Assembly: GCA_037443785.1 (NCBI GenBank)
Contig: JBBINR010000004.1
Location: 1-64,000 of the forward strand
Length of the DNA: 64,000 nt
Reading direction: 5' to 3'
From: JAQUOA01 sp037443785
GTDB lineage: Bacteria > Bacteroidota > Ignavibacteria > UBA10030 > UBA8401
Of the stretch, positions 17,625 through 26,311 are shown piece after piece; positions within the stretch are counted from its first letter, which is position 1; every line of letters starts with the position of its first letter. The notes under the pieces are model-generated. The model did not search any database. It was given only the letters and a program-made list of their open reading frames with translations, and was not told the DNA's origin. A program made the position numbers and the translations under genes.

Positions 17625-18535
17625 TATTGATGGTTAAAGAACGAAATAATTGTTGAAGTTACATCGGTTAATTTTTTAATGTGCGATTGGAAATAGTTAT
17701 GCGATTTACCAATGACAATCAACGGAACAGGATTCCGTGTGTGAGTCTTTACCGAAAGATCTTCGATATTCCCATGATCGCTTATCATCAAGATGGTATC
17801 ATTCTTGTAATCAAAAGATTCGAGCAGACCAGACAGAAATCCATCCATCCGCTCAAGCATTTCAATGGAAAGCCCCATTTCTTGCGAATGACCAGCATGA
17901 TCAGTAATGAAATATTCAAAAAAGATGAAATCAACTTGCTGTCCGAATTTCCAGAACATCCTTCCTGCTTCTGCCGGTGTGATTGGTTCAATTTCCGGGT
18001 GCCCCAATTCACTCCAACGTGTTCCTGAAATATCCGCCGATAATGCCTGTCTTGATTTTATTTTTTCATGCGTACTTAATTTTTGCCCTGCTGATAGATA
18101 GGAAAGGGCAATGGTGGGTATTTTTCCTTTAGGGCCAAAAATATACGTAAAGTATTTTTCGGGATATCCGTTCACAAAAGAAAATGTTTTGTTTATTCCT
18201 CGAAGTTGTTTGAACAAATTTTTTTCTTTGATAATTGGCACCAATAAGGAGTATGGATGCGGGCCAAAATGTTTTCCGATAAACTTCGATGCGTTCAGTC
18301 CGGTCATGATTGCCGTCTGACCGGTTCCACTCTGCGGCAAACCCGGAACACCAAGCGTAGTATTCACAGAAGAGAGAGAAACATTATCTGAAGAATATTT
18401 TTTCAATGTGCTTGATGGAAGCTCACCTCCAAAAAGGTTTCGAAACGTCGGAAGACTGGCAGAAAAAAAAGGATTCCGTTTAGGATTCTTCGTTCCAAAT
18501 CCGACACCATCCCAAAAAATAAAATAGAATGCCAT
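17624..18535 (-). CDS. Alkaline-phosphatase-superfamily metalloenzyme (phosphoglycerate-mutase/phosphopentomutase-like)
   Basis: Encodes 303 residues. Metal-site elements are in superfamily order: FWDGVGFG (Asp9), PQSGTGQTAIMTG (nucleophile Thr/Ser region, 68-78), YFITDHAGH, SDHGNIED and the final HTRNPVPLI. It resembles cofactor-independent phosphomutases but is shorter than the usual phosphoglycerate mutase (about 500) or phosphopentomutase (about 390), so it lacks most of the cap domain. Reaction unknown; a phosphatase, mutase or phosphodiesterase is possible. It is 5 nt from dtd and 1 nt overlapped with comEC. Confidence 0.75.
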   Translation of the reverse strand: MAFYFIFWDGVGFGTKNPKRNPFFSASLPTFRNLFGGELPSSTLKKYSSDNVSLSSVNTTLGVPGLPQSGTGQTAIMTGLNASKFIGKHFGPHPYSLLVPIIKEKNLFKQLRGINKTFSFVNGYPEKYFTYIFGPKGKIPTIALSYLSAGQKLSTHEKIKSRQALSADISGTRWSELGHPEIEPITPAEAGRMFWKFGQQVDFIFFEYFITDHAGHSQEMGLSIEMLERMDGFLSGLLESFDYKNDTILMISDHGNIEDLSVKTHTRNPVPLIVIGKSHNYFQSHIKKLTDVTSTIISFFNHQ

Positions 18536-18540
18536 ACCGA

Positions 18541-18990
18541 TCAGTTCTTTGATTCAATAATGATCGTCACAGGCCCCGAATTTATAAGAGACACATCCAT
18601 CATTTCGCGAAACATGCCAGTGGCAACTTTTTCATTTCCAGCTAATAATTTTAGCTGCACAACAAAATAGTCATACAAAAGTTCGGCACTTGCCGGTGGA
18701 GCAGCTTCGACAAAACTTGGTCTGTTCCCCTTCCGCGTATCTCCATATAATGTAAATTGAGAAACGACCAACAGCGATCCATTCACATCTTTTACCGAAA
18801 GATTCATTTTCTCTTCAGCATCCTCAAAAATACGAAGGCCTACGCATTTCTCGGCAAGATATTTTGCCTCCGATTCACCGTCGCCGTTTTTTATTCCGAG
18901 AAGAATCAATAACCCATGACCGATCGAACTATATTCTTTTCCGGCAATTGATACGGATGCAGATGAAACTCGCTGAACCAACGCTTTCAT
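18541..18990 (-). CDS. dtd: D-aminoacyl-tRNA deacylase
   Basis: Encodes 149 residues, the standard size. The opening MKALVQRVSSASVSI, the SQFTLYGDTRKGNRPSF motif and the terminal NSGPVTIIIE motif are diagnostic. The homodimer hydrolyses D-amino acids, and glycine from tRNA-Ala, off tRNAs. Its ATG overlaps the prmC stop by 4 nt (ATGA). Confidence 0.95.
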   Translation of the reverse strand: MKALVQRVSSASVSIAGKEYSSIGHGLLILLGIKNGDGESEAKYLAEKCVGLRIFEDAEEKMNLSVKDVNGSLLVVSQFTLYGDTRKGNRPSFVEAAPPASAELLYDYFVVQLKLLAGNEKVATGMFREMMDVSLINSGPVTIIIESKN

Positions 18991-19883
18991 TCGTCGCCTC
19001 GTGTAGTGATAACGCAGCGAAAATTTCCGCCATAGTCTTTAATGGCAGAAATATTTTTCCAACCGTGATCATGAAAAATAGTTTGAACCTGCTTCGATTG
19101 ATCGTAGGCATGTTCGACCGCCGCAAAACCATTCTCATTGAGCAAAGAAACTCCTCGCAATGCAATTGCTTTATAGAATGTCAATCCATCACTCTGATCC
19201 GTGAGTGCTGCCGGCGGTTCAAAATTTTTCACTGTCGGGTCCAACTGCTGATATTCAACAGTGGATATATACGGCGGGTTGGCAACGATACAATGAAACT
19301 TCGTTTGCACTGCCGGTTCGGTCAAAAAATCGCTGCAGAAAAATTTTATTTTTCCTTCTATAGTATTGAGTTTCCTATTGATTTCCGCAACAGTAATCGC
19401 GTCCGCACTGCTGTCGGTCGCAATGATGACAGCATTCGGAATTAATTTTGCGAGACTGATTGCAATACATCCGCTCCCCGTTCCAATTTCTAAAATATGA
19501 AACTCATTGGCATCGTGAAATCGCTGCTTCCATTCTGCGATTACCGTCTCAACAAGTATTTCAGTGTCCGGACGCGGAATGAGTACCCTCGGATCGACAA
19601 AAAACCTAATTCCCATGAATTCCGTTTCACCAAGAATATATTGAACCGGCTCATTGGTAAGACGGCGTTTTAACAATTCTTTAAAATCAGAAAGTTCGTT
19701 GTCAGAAAGAGGGCGGTCAAAACTCGTGTAGAGTTGAATACGTTGAAGATGCAGCACGTGAGCGATTAGAAGTTCGACCGTTAATCGAGATTCTTCAAAT
19801 CCTTTTTCATTGAGATACGATGTTCCCCAGGTTATCAAATCGAGGATTGTCCAAACTTTTTTTGAAGGTGTAACGACAGACAA
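18987..19883 (-). CDS. prmC: Release-factor glutamine methyltransferase
   Basis: Encodes 298 residues. A helical N-terminal domain (1-90), then the Rossmann methyltransferase with ILEIGTGSGCIAISLAKLIP and the catalytic NPPYIS motif, which methylates the Gln of the GGQ loop in RF1 and RF2. The frame opens with TTG at 19883; AAGGAAG lies upstream, partly inside the end of the preceding gene. Often this gene follows prfA, but here it follows a protein of unknown function. Confidence 0.93.
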   Translation of the reverse strand: MSVVTPSKKVWTILDLITWGTSYLNEKGFEESRLTVELLIAHVLHLQRIQLYTSFDRPLSDNELSDFKELLKRRLTNEPVQYILGETEFMGIRFFVDPRVLIPRPDTEILVETVIAEWKQRFHDANEFHILEIGTGSGCIAISLAKLIPNAVIIATDSSADAITVAEINRKLNTIEGKIKFFCSDFLTEPAVQTKFHCIVANPPYISTVEYQQLDPTVKNFEPPAALTDQSDGLTFYKAIALRGVSLLNENGFAAVEHAYDQSKQVQTIFHDHGWKNISAIKDYGGNFRCVITTRGDE

Positions 19884-19886
19884 TAA

Positions 19887-20375
19887 TTATTTCTTCCTTT
19901 TCACTGTTGTTTTCTTTTTTAAAACTGGTTTTTTAATTTGTTTTTTTACGGACGCAACGGCAGATTTTTTCTCGTTCTTTTTTCCACGTTCAAGGTGTGG
20001 GGCAAACGTCGGTACATCGTCATCATCGGGTGAAGATTTCTTTATATGTTTTCTCAATTTCACAATTTGGTTCTGATTGAATCCAATTTTTTCCATTTCT
20101 TCCACTTCAAAAAAATCTTCCCCCACTTCATATTCACCTTCTTCCTCTCCAATATCGATATCGTCATCAGGCTCTTCATCCATCGTGCCGGTGGAAAAAA
20201 TAAAACGCTTATCTGCTTCAATAAGACATTCAAAATCTCCGATAGTCTCCGGCATCTCAAACTTTATTTCTTCGGAAGCTTCGACCATCGCATCCCAAAG
20301 TGCTAATATCGAATGATCTTTGTCTCTCCCTTTTTCGAGGTATTTTTCAGTTTCATTTAAGAGTCGTTCGTACAT
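19887..20375 (-). CDS. Unknown protein with acidic middle and basic C-terminal tail
   Basis: Encodes 162 residues. Residues of about 1-60 look helical and globular (TEKYLEKGRDKDHSILALWD), 65-95 are strongly acidic (EEPDDDIDIGEEEGEYEVGE), and from about 128 the chain is a Lys-rich tail with alternating Lys, Val, Pro and Thr. The bipolar charge recalls proteins that bind nucleic acid or RNA polymerase, but no family was recognised. The ATG has an excellent ribosome-binding site (GGAGGTAACC then ATG) lying inside the end of the amidohydrolase gene. It sits 3 nt before prmC. Confidence 0.7.
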   Translation of the reverse strand: MYERLLNETEKYLEKGRDKDHSILALWDAMVEASEEIKFEMPETIGDFECLIEADKRFIFSTGTMDEEPDDDIDIGEEEGEYEVGEDFFEVEEMEKIGFNQNQIVKLRKHIKKSSPDDDDVPTFAPHLERGKKNEKKSAVASVKKQIKKPVLKKKTTVKRKK

Positions 20376-20377
20376 GG

Positions 20378-22165
20378 TTACCTCCTCTCGCTGTTCGCGT
20401 TCGAAGATCTCTGATATCGTTGTTGTCCGTCAACAATCGTCATTTCAACTTCAGTGGTAAGAATTTCTTTTGGTTCGATCGTCATGATGTCTTTTGACAG
20501 CATGACAAGATCGGCAAACTTGCCCGGTTCAATACTCCCTTTTTGATGATCGGCAAATTCTGCATAGGCACCCCAGATCGTGAATGACCGTAATGCTTCG
20601 TTTCGTGTCATCCGCTGGTGAACATACCATCCACCCTCAAACTCTTCCGGATTGTTAATGCCGTCGGGTGAAACCTGAAATGTTTTGATGACATCATCGG
20701 CGTTTTTCGGAATTCCATTTTTATCCTGTCGAGTAATTGCTGCATAAAATCCAAGCAAAGGATTTGGATGCTCAATAGGAAAATCTGATCCTCCGGGAAT
20801 AATATTTCCATCATCAAGCAGTGATCGCCATGCGTATGCTCCAAAAATTCTTTCCGGACCGAGACGCGCTTGAGCCCAATACATATCGGATGTTGCGTGC
20901 GTTGGCTGCATACTTGGAAGGATATTCAGTTTTTTAAAACGCGGAATATCCTCCGATGAAATTATTTGAGCATGCTCAATTCTCAGCCTCGCATTTTTCG
21001 ATAACGCAGGAAATCTTTTTTCTGCTTTTTCAAATTCATCGAGCACAATTCTATTTGCCCGATCACCAATTGCATGGACACAAACCTGAAAACCATGTTC
21101 AATCGCTAATTCTGTTACGATTCTGATCGAATCCGGTGTCATGGTGATCAATCCGCTGTTTTCCGGATCATCGCTGTACGGTGTTAGCAGTGCAGCACCG
21201 CGCGAACCAAGAGCTCCATCAATATATAATTTTATTGCACGAAGAGAAAACATGTGATGGAGCGGATCGACATACGGACCTGTGCGACTCATCTTATTCC
21301 ATAGCTCCCCCGTTCCGTCGATCAAGCCATAAATACGGACAGGCAGTTTTTTTGCCTGACCAAACTCTTTATAAATCTGAACATCGTCTAGGTCGATCCC
21401 CATATCATGAACACCGGTAAGACCATATTTCACACATTCATCAAACGCGCGCGAATACATCTTTATTTTTTCTTCTTTGGAATATTTCGGAACAACCGTT
21501 CGAATGATCTGCTCAGCATTATCAATAAAGATTCCACTTGGTTTTCCGTTTGGATTCCGAAGAATTTTCCCGCCATCAACAACCATTTTTGTATCATTGA
21601 CAACACCGGCAAGCTGCATTGTTTTGGAATTTACCCAAATGGCATGCCCATCGACACGATTAAGAATAACAGGATTATTCGGAGCTACTTTATCAAGAAC
21701 AGAAGCCGTTGGAAATGGTTTTATACCATTTCCGTTTCCCCAATCATTTTGATCCCAGCCTCGTCCTCGAATCCAATCTCCCGGTTTTAAATGTTTTACT
21801 TTTTCTGCAACTAAACGCGCAACATCCTGAGCAGAACTCGTTCCGACTAAATCAAGTTCGGTAAGTGATTTGCCCAATCCAAGAATATGTGCATGCGAAT
21901 CAATCAAGCCCGGAAGAATTGCCTTCCCATTGGCATCGACGGTGTTTTGTGAACTATATCGATTTTGTATATCTTGTGTCGTGCCAACAGCAATAATCTT
22001 GCTGCCACGAATGGCGATCGCCTCCGCAACAGAGTTTTTTTCATCAACAGTGTATATATGAGCGTTCACAATGATCATATCGACATGCTGTTTGGAGGAG
22101 ACAATATTCATGAATGCACCCGCGGCGAGAAGAAATGCAATTGCGATTAAGAGTATTGTTTTCAT
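20378..22165 (-). CDS. YtcJ-like metal-dependent amidohydrolase, probably exported
   Basis: Encodes 595 residues from the ATG at 22165; upstream in-frame codons to 22258 look non-coding. An N-terminal hydrophobic segment (LLIAIAFLLAAGAFM) suggests a signal or anchor. The amidohydrolase core shows LPGLIDSHAHILG (metal HxH), CVHAIGDRANR and PGGSDFPIEHPNP, typical of amidohydrolase family 3 (YtcJ, formamidase- or exoenzyme-like). Substrate unknown. It is the first gene of the long minus-strand run and is divergent from mazG. Confidence 0.85.
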   Translation of the reverse strand: MKTILLIAIAFLLAAGAFMNIVSSKQHVDMIIVNAHIYTVDEKNSVAEAIAIRGSKIIAVGTTQDIQNRYSSQNTVDANGKAILPGLIDSHAHILGLGKSLTELDLVGTSSAQDVARLVAEKVKHLKPGDWIRGRGWDQNDWGNGNGIKPFPTASVLDKVAPNNPVILNRVDGHAIWVNSKTMQLAGVVNDTKMVVDGGKILRNPNGKPSGIFIDNAEQIIRTVVPKYSKEEKIKMYSRAFDECVKYGLTGVHDMGIDLDDVQIYKEFGQAKKLPVRIYGLIDGTGELWNKMSRTGPYVDPLHHMFSLRAIKLYIDGALGSRGAALLTPYSDDPENSGLITMTPDSIRIVTELAIEHGFQVCVHAIGDRANRIVLDEFEKAEKRFPALSKNARLRIEHAQIISSEDIPRFKKLNILPSMQPTHATSDMYWAQARLGPERIFGAYAWRSLLDDGNIIPGGSDFPIEHPNPLLGFYAAITRQDKNGIPKNADDVIKTFQVSPDGINNPEEFEGGWYVHQRMTRNEALRSFTIWGAYAEFADHQKGSIEPGKFADLVMLSKDIMTIEPKEILTTEVEMTIVDGQQRYQRSSNANSERR

Positions 22166-22297
22166 TGCAGTAGATTGGCTGTGCACTAAAAATATAGAAA
22201 AGGGTTTCTCCAAAAGCCAATACCTTTTTAAAAATGATTTTATTCCATAAAGCATCACATTCGGTAAAGATTTCTCAATTGCATTACGAGGGAAAGT

Positions 22298-23065
22298 ATG
22301 AAAGAATTTGACGAATTCGTTTCAATCATGAAACGCTTGCGCAGCGAATGCCCGTGGGACAGAGAGCAGACGCATGAATCTTTGAAAAAACATTTTGTCG
22401 AAGAGACCTATGAAGCACTTGATGCGATTGATCGGAGCAATTTTGACGATCTTAAAGGAGAATTGGGCGATGTAGCATTGCAGATTGTGTTTCACTCGAT
22501 TATTGCTGAAGAAGAAAAAAAATTCACCCTCGAAGAAGTGCTTTCAACAATCAGTGAAAAATTAGTTCGCCGCCATCCGCATGTGTTTGGAGGAGCGACC
22601 GTCAATTCAAGTCACGAACAATCCGTATTATGGGATAAAATAAAAATGACTGAAGGTAGAAATTCTCTTCTGGACGGAATCCCGCGACATCTTCCCGCAT
22701 TAATGAAAGCTGAAAAAATTCAAAAGAAAGCTTCAAAAGTAGGATTTGATTGGGCACAAAAGGAAGATGTCTGGAAGAAAGTCGAAGAAGAGATAAATGA
22801 ACTGCATGTTGCCGTAAATGCAAATGATAAAGAACATATCAAGAAAGAGTTCGGCGATGTATTGTTTTCATTGGTGAATTATGCACGCTTCATTCACGCC
22901 GATCCGGAAGAATCGCTGCATGGAACAATTCATAAATTTATGACACGCTTTCAATTCATCGAAGAGGAATTGAAAAAACAAGGGAAAGATATTCATCAAA
23001 CAAGTTTAGAAGAAATGGACAAACTGTGGGAAGAATCAAAAAAGAAAAACCTTTCTCTACTATAG
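22298..23065 (+). CDS. mazG: Nucleoside triphosphate pyrophosphohydrolase MazG
   Basis: Encodes 255 residues with two MazG helical domains. The first begins MKRLRSECPWDREQTHESLK and carries EETYEALDAI and LKGELGDVALQIVFHS, the Glu/Asp metal ligands; the second has EEINELHVAV and EFGDVLFSLVNYARF. MazG hydrolyses NTPs and dNTPs to monophosphates, clearing non-canonical nucleotides. A GAGGG ribosome-binding site precedes the ATG. It is the only plus-strand gene in the left half of the window and ends in a hairpin shared with the facing yciI gene. Confidence 0.94.
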   Translation: MKEFDEFVSIMKRLRSECPWDREQTHESLKKHFVEETYEALDAIDRSNFDDLKGELGDVALQIVFHSIIAEEEKKFTLEEVLSTISEKLVRRHPHVFGGATVNSSHEQSVLWDKIKMTEGRNSLLDGIPRHLPALMKAEKIQKKASKVGFDWAQKEDVWKKVEEEINELHVAVNANDKEHIKKEFGDVLFSLVNYARFIHADPEESLHGTIHKFMTRFQFIEEELKKQGKDIHQTSLEEMDKLWEESKKKNLSLL

Positions 23066-23074
23066 AAAGGTTTT
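23046..23074 (+). terminator. Bidirectional terminator between mazG and yciI
   Basis: Perfect 11-bp stem AAAACCTTTCT (23046-23056) with 23064-23074, loop of 7 nt. A-rich before and T-rich after, so it can work on both strands. It contains the mazG stop codon (23063-23065) and lies about 30 nt past the stop of the opposing yciI gene. Confidence 0.75.
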
Positions 23075-23105
23075 CCAGCGTCGAAAATTTCTCTTGTCGA
23101 TAGAA

Positions 23106-23387
23106 TTATGTATTTCCAATGACGACATTCCACAGCCTCACACGCCATTTTTTTACCAATCCATTGATCACATACGGATCGCGCTTTGCAAAATTTTCTG
23201 CAATGGATGGATCATTCGCCCGAAAAACAAGCATTGCTTGATCCCACGGTTCACTAAACGCACCTCCAAGAATCATTTCTCCTCTTTCTAACGATTCTTT
23301 CGCAAGACGAAGATGTTCAGCACGAAATTCAGTGCGCCGAGTAATGTAGTCATCAACAACATCGTATAACAACACATAATAATTCAT
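23106..23387 (-). CDS. YciI-family protein
   Basis: Encodes 93 residues from the ATG at 23387. The fold signature is a ferredoxin-like strand MNYYVLLYDVV, then FRAEHLRLAKESLERGEM with the conserved His, GGAF, and FAKRDPYVINGLVKKW at the end, typical of YciI/YCII proteins. The family is related to dimeric alpha-beta barrel enzymes such as muconolactone isomerase; its function here is unknown. It starts 4 nt after the phoH stop. Confidence 0.82.
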   Translation of the reverse strand: MNYYVLLYDVVDDYITRRTEFRAEHLRLAKESLERGEMILGGAFSEPWDQAMLVFRANDPSIAENFAKRDPYVINGLVKKWRVRLWNVVIGNT

Positions 23388-23391
23388 GGCG

Positions 23392-24357
23392 TTATTTTGT
23401 CTTTCCATTTTCCTTTTCGCCAAACTTCCCATACGCTTCAATAATATCTTTCACCAATCGATGACGAACAACATCCCGTTTATCGAAATACACAAAATCA
23501 ATTCCTTCAATTTTCTTCAGAACTTCCTGTATCTGCACCAACCCTGAGGTCGCTTTCGATGGGAGATCAATTTGCGTAATATCGCCCGTAATAATAGCTT
23601 TGGAGTTATGTCCCATACGCGTTAAAAACATTTTCATCTGCATTGCCGTTGCATTTTGTGCTTCATCCAAAATAATAAATGCGTTGCTCAGGGTTCGTCC
23701 GCGCATGTACGCAAGGGGAACGATTTCGATGATTCTTCGCTCAAGATATAATTTTAATTTTTCGGCCGGAAGCATGTCTTCAAGAGCATCGTACAACGGA
23801 CGAAGATACGGATCAACTTTTTGCGCCATATCGCCGGGTAAAAATCCCAAAGATTCTCCCGCTTCAACAGCAGGCCGCGCAAGCGTAATTTTACTCACTT
23901 CATTATTCTTCAAGCTTGCAACCGCCATTGCTACAGCAAGATATGTTTTTCCTGTTCCCGCCGGACCAATGGCAAAAATTACATCGTTGTTCATTGCTTT
24001 AACAACATATTCTTTTTGCGTTGGGGTCTTTGCTTTAATGATTGAGTTCTTTGTGAAAAGAACAGGAATTTCTTCTGAATCTTTGATCGGTTGGGAAGAT
24101 ATTCGAGGCGCGGGAGTTTCAACAACAAGATCTAAGACTGTATTAATGTCGTTCGCATTCAAGACGCCATTTTTCTGAAGAATAAATTGCAGTTCTTTAA
24201 AGACGCGTTCCAGTTGTTGAATTTCTGTTGGCTCACCTTTTACCGTAACAAAATCGCCGCGCACGACAATCACTGCGTCAAAGCGTTTCTCGATAAGTTG
24301 AAGGTGTGAATCATTATATCCTAACAGTGAAAGGGTATTGATACCTTCAAGTTTCAA
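23392..24357 (-). CDS. phoH: PhoH-like ATPase
   Basis: Encodes 321 residues. The N-terminal PIN-adjacent/KH-like part (VRGDFVTVKGE) is followed by a P-loop domain with FAIGPAGTGKTYLAVAMA, LARPAVEAGESLGFLPGD and FIILDEAQNAT, all standard for PhoH/YbeZ. The family is linked to RNA metabolism and ribosome maturation with YbeY; ybeY is not next door here. The frame opens with TTG at 24357; an AGGAG lies 26 nt upstream, too far for it, so the true start might be a rare ATT codon in between. Confidence 0.9.
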   Translation of the reverse strand: MKLEGINTLSLLGYNDSHLQLIEKRFDAVIVVRGDFVTVKGEPTEIQQLERVFKELQFILQKNGVLNANDINTVLDLVVETPAPRISSQPIKDSEEIPVLFTKNSIIKAKTPTQKEYVVKAMNNDVIFAIGPAGTGKTYLAVAMAVASLKNNEVSKITLARPAVEAGESLGFLPGDMAQKVDPYLRPLYDALEDMLPAEKLKLYLERRIIEIVPLAYMRGRTLSNAFIILDEAQNATAMQMKMFLTRMGHNSKAIITGDITQIDLPSKATSGLVQIQEVLKKIEGIDFVYFDKRDVVRHRLVKDIIEAYGKFGEKENGKTK

Positions 24358-24485
24358 CTTCTTTTCAATAATGTGATCATCTCCTTTTCGATCGTCTTAC
24401 ACCATCATGCCACAATGTTTCTATACAAAAGTACGTTAAATTTTCGATTCACGCAAAAGCCCGCGCAGCACCCAAGTTTCTCTCA

Positions 24486-24848
24486 TCAAAAACAATTCTG
24501 CAATAATTTGCACTCTGCCCTGCCATTATTCATCACAATAGAAACCACGTCGAATCGGCATTCGGCATCAAGAATATTATTCTGTTGCACGTATCCTTCC
24601 GCCGTTCGCCGCAGTAATTTTTGTTTCTTTGCTGTTACAGCTTCTTCCGGTTCGCCAAAGAAGATATTTCTTCGCATCTTCACTTCAACAAAGACAAGAA
24701 CATTTCCGTCTTTTGCAATGATATCAATCTCACCATGATTATACACAAAATTTTTCTGGAGAATAATGTATCCTTGTCGGAGCAAATAATTTTCAGCAAT
24801 CTTCTCTCCTTCATCTCCAATTTTTCTGTGTCCTGTTCCGGCTTTCAT
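24486..24848 (-). CDS. YraN-family (UPF0102) nuclease-like protein
   Basis: Encodes 120 residues. The restriction-endonuclease-like core is visible: GEKIAENYLLRQGYIILQKN, then HGEIDIIAKDGNVLVFVEVK with the D-ExK catalytic pattern. The family often lies beside rnhB, as here, and its cellular role is uncertain (possibly Holliday-junction or structured-DNA processing). The ATG overlaps the rnhB stop by 4 nt. The 128 nt downstream, to phoH, hold no recognised element. Confidence 0.9.
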   Translation of the reverse strand: MKAGTGHRKIGDEGEKIAENYLLRQGYIILQKNFVYNHGEIDIIAKDGNVLVFVEVKMRRNIFFGEPEEAVTAKKQKLLRRTAEGYVQQNNILDAECRFDVVSIVMNNGRAECKLLQNCF

Positions 24849-25471
24849 TGCACTTCACTCAACGAATCGACATGAAATGATCGACGATGAATAGGTGAAT
24901 AACCGTGAAGTCGAATTGCTTCGATGTGCGCTTTTGTTCCGTATCCTTTGTGCTGTGCAAATCCATATTGCGGATATTGTTCATGAAGTTCTTTCATCAA
25001 TGCGTCGCGGGTTACTTTAGCAATGATAGAAGCGGCGGCAATTGTGTGCGAAAGAAAATCTCCTTTTACAATATTTTCAACGGGATATTTTTCATGCCCA
25101 AAGAAATTTCCATCGACCAATAATTGGTTCGGTGCAATTTTTAACTGATCGATCGCCTTATTCATCGCAAGAAATGAAGCTTGCAAAATATTAATCCGAT
25201 CGATCACTTCGTGACTCACGATGCCAACGCCAACGGCAAGCGCCTTTTCGTGAATGCAATGGAATAATTCTTCCCTCTTCTTTTCGGATAATTTTTTGGA
25301 ATCAGTCACACCATCGATCATCGTACCTTTTTCGAAGATCACGGCAGATGCAACGACAGGACCTGCAAGCGGACCGCGGCCTGCTTCATCTACACCGGCA
25401 ATAAAGCGAACGCCGTGCTCCCAGTATTTTTTTTCGTATCGGTGAAGGTCAATTTTCGACTCGATGTTCAT
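24845..25471 (-). CDS. rnhB: Ribonuclease HII
   Basis: Encodes 208 residues. Signature IAGVDEAGRGPLAGPVVASA holds the first catalytic Asp-Glu; LLVDGNFF and AKVTRDALM provide the others. It cuts RNA in RNA/DNA hybrids and at single embedded ribonucleotides. Starts 15 nt after the UbiA-family gene and is coupled to yraN. Confidence 0.95.
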   Translation of the reverse strand: MNIESKIDLHRYEKKYWEHGVRFIAGVDEAGRGPLAGPVVASAVIFEKGTMIDGVTDSKKLSEKKREELFHCIHEKALAVGVGIVSHEVIDRINILQASFLAMNKAIDQLKIAPNQLLVDGNFFGHEKYPVENIVKGDFLSHTIAAASIIAKVTRDALMKELHEQYPQYGFAQHKGYGTKAHIEAIRLHGYSPIHRRSFHVDSLSEVQ

Positions 25472-25486
25472 TGCGTAGTACAGTCT

Positions 25487-26311
25487 TTAGCCTAAATAAA
25501 TTGCAAACAATCCAACAAGCATATCCCACTTAAGGATGTTTGAAAGAAAATTTAAATTTTTACTCGTTTGATTTTTCCACAATGAAAAGAGAACAAACAG
25601 AATAACGACATTCACTCCAAGATTAACAGCAATGAGAAATTTTATTCCATACAACCCAAGAACGATTGGAATAAATGTTGAGGGGATAACTCCAAATAAA
25701 AATAGAGTGGCAATGAGCGCTGATTGTTTCAATCCATATTTAATCGGATACGTAACAATGTGATTTTTTGCATCGCCTTCAATGTCTTCCATATCTTTAA
25801 TTATTTCACGTCCCACATTAATGAGGAACGCAAACAGTGCAGGCATCATTGCCTTTTGAATATTGCCGACTGCCGCCCCGCCGTAAATAAATGCGAGACC
25901 GGTTAACGTACCGACAATCAAATTTCCAAACAGCGGTGTAGCTTTGAACTTATAACTGTAAAGAAAAATTATTGGGACTGCAACAAACGCAACAATAAAT
26001 GCAATGGTGGACGTATAGGCACTCATCATTAAACCGGCCCCGGAAAGTGCGGCATAATACATCATTGCATCAAACTTGGTAATTGCACCTGACGGCAAAG
26101 GGCGGTTTGGTTTATTGATTTTATCGATTTCGATATCAAAAACATCATTGATCACCATTCCACCGGCACTGATGAGTGCACCGCCAAGGGAAGCAAAGAG
26201 CATTTGAATAAATTGATTGTGAATTCCGCCAGCAAGCAGGCACGAAACGTAGATGGAAATTCCTGTAATGATAAAATTGACCGGACGAATAAGTGCAATA
26301 TATGATTTCAT
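25487..26311 (-). CDS. UbiA-family prenyltransferase, geranylgeranylglyceryl-phosphate type
   Basis: Encodes 274 residues with about eight membrane helices. The two aspartate-rich motifs are NDVFDIEIDKINKPNRPLPS and DMEDIEGD, which bind Mg-prenyl diphosphate. The PNRPLPSG block resembles the archaeal digeranylgeranylglyceryl-phosphate synthase branch, whose homologues occur widely in the FCB group; menaquinone (MenA) or other prenyl transfer is the main alternative. The start shares a base with the barrel-protein stop (TAATG). A geranylgeranyl-reductase-like gene lies upstream in the same run at 35429. Confidence 0.85.
   Translation of the reverse strand: MKSYIALIRPVNFIITGISIYVSCLLAGGIHNQFIQMLFASLGGALISAGGMVINDVFDIEIDKINKPNRPLPSGAITKFDAMMYYAALSGAGLMMSAYTSTIAFIVAFVAVPIIFLYSYKFKATPLFGNLIVGTLTGLAFIYGGAAVGNIQKAMMPALFAFLINVGREIIKDMEDIEGDAKNHIVTYPIKYGLKQSALIATLFLFGVIPSTFIPIVLGLYGIKFLIAVNLGVNVVILFVLFSLWKNQTSKNLNFLSNILKWDMLVGLFAIYLG

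Noticed and set aside
22174..22221. Inverted repeat ATTGGCT/AGCCAAT between mazG and the amidohydrolase gene
   Set aside because: Arms of 7 nt at a 34-nt distance are too loose to separate from chance, and no transcription factor is linked to it.
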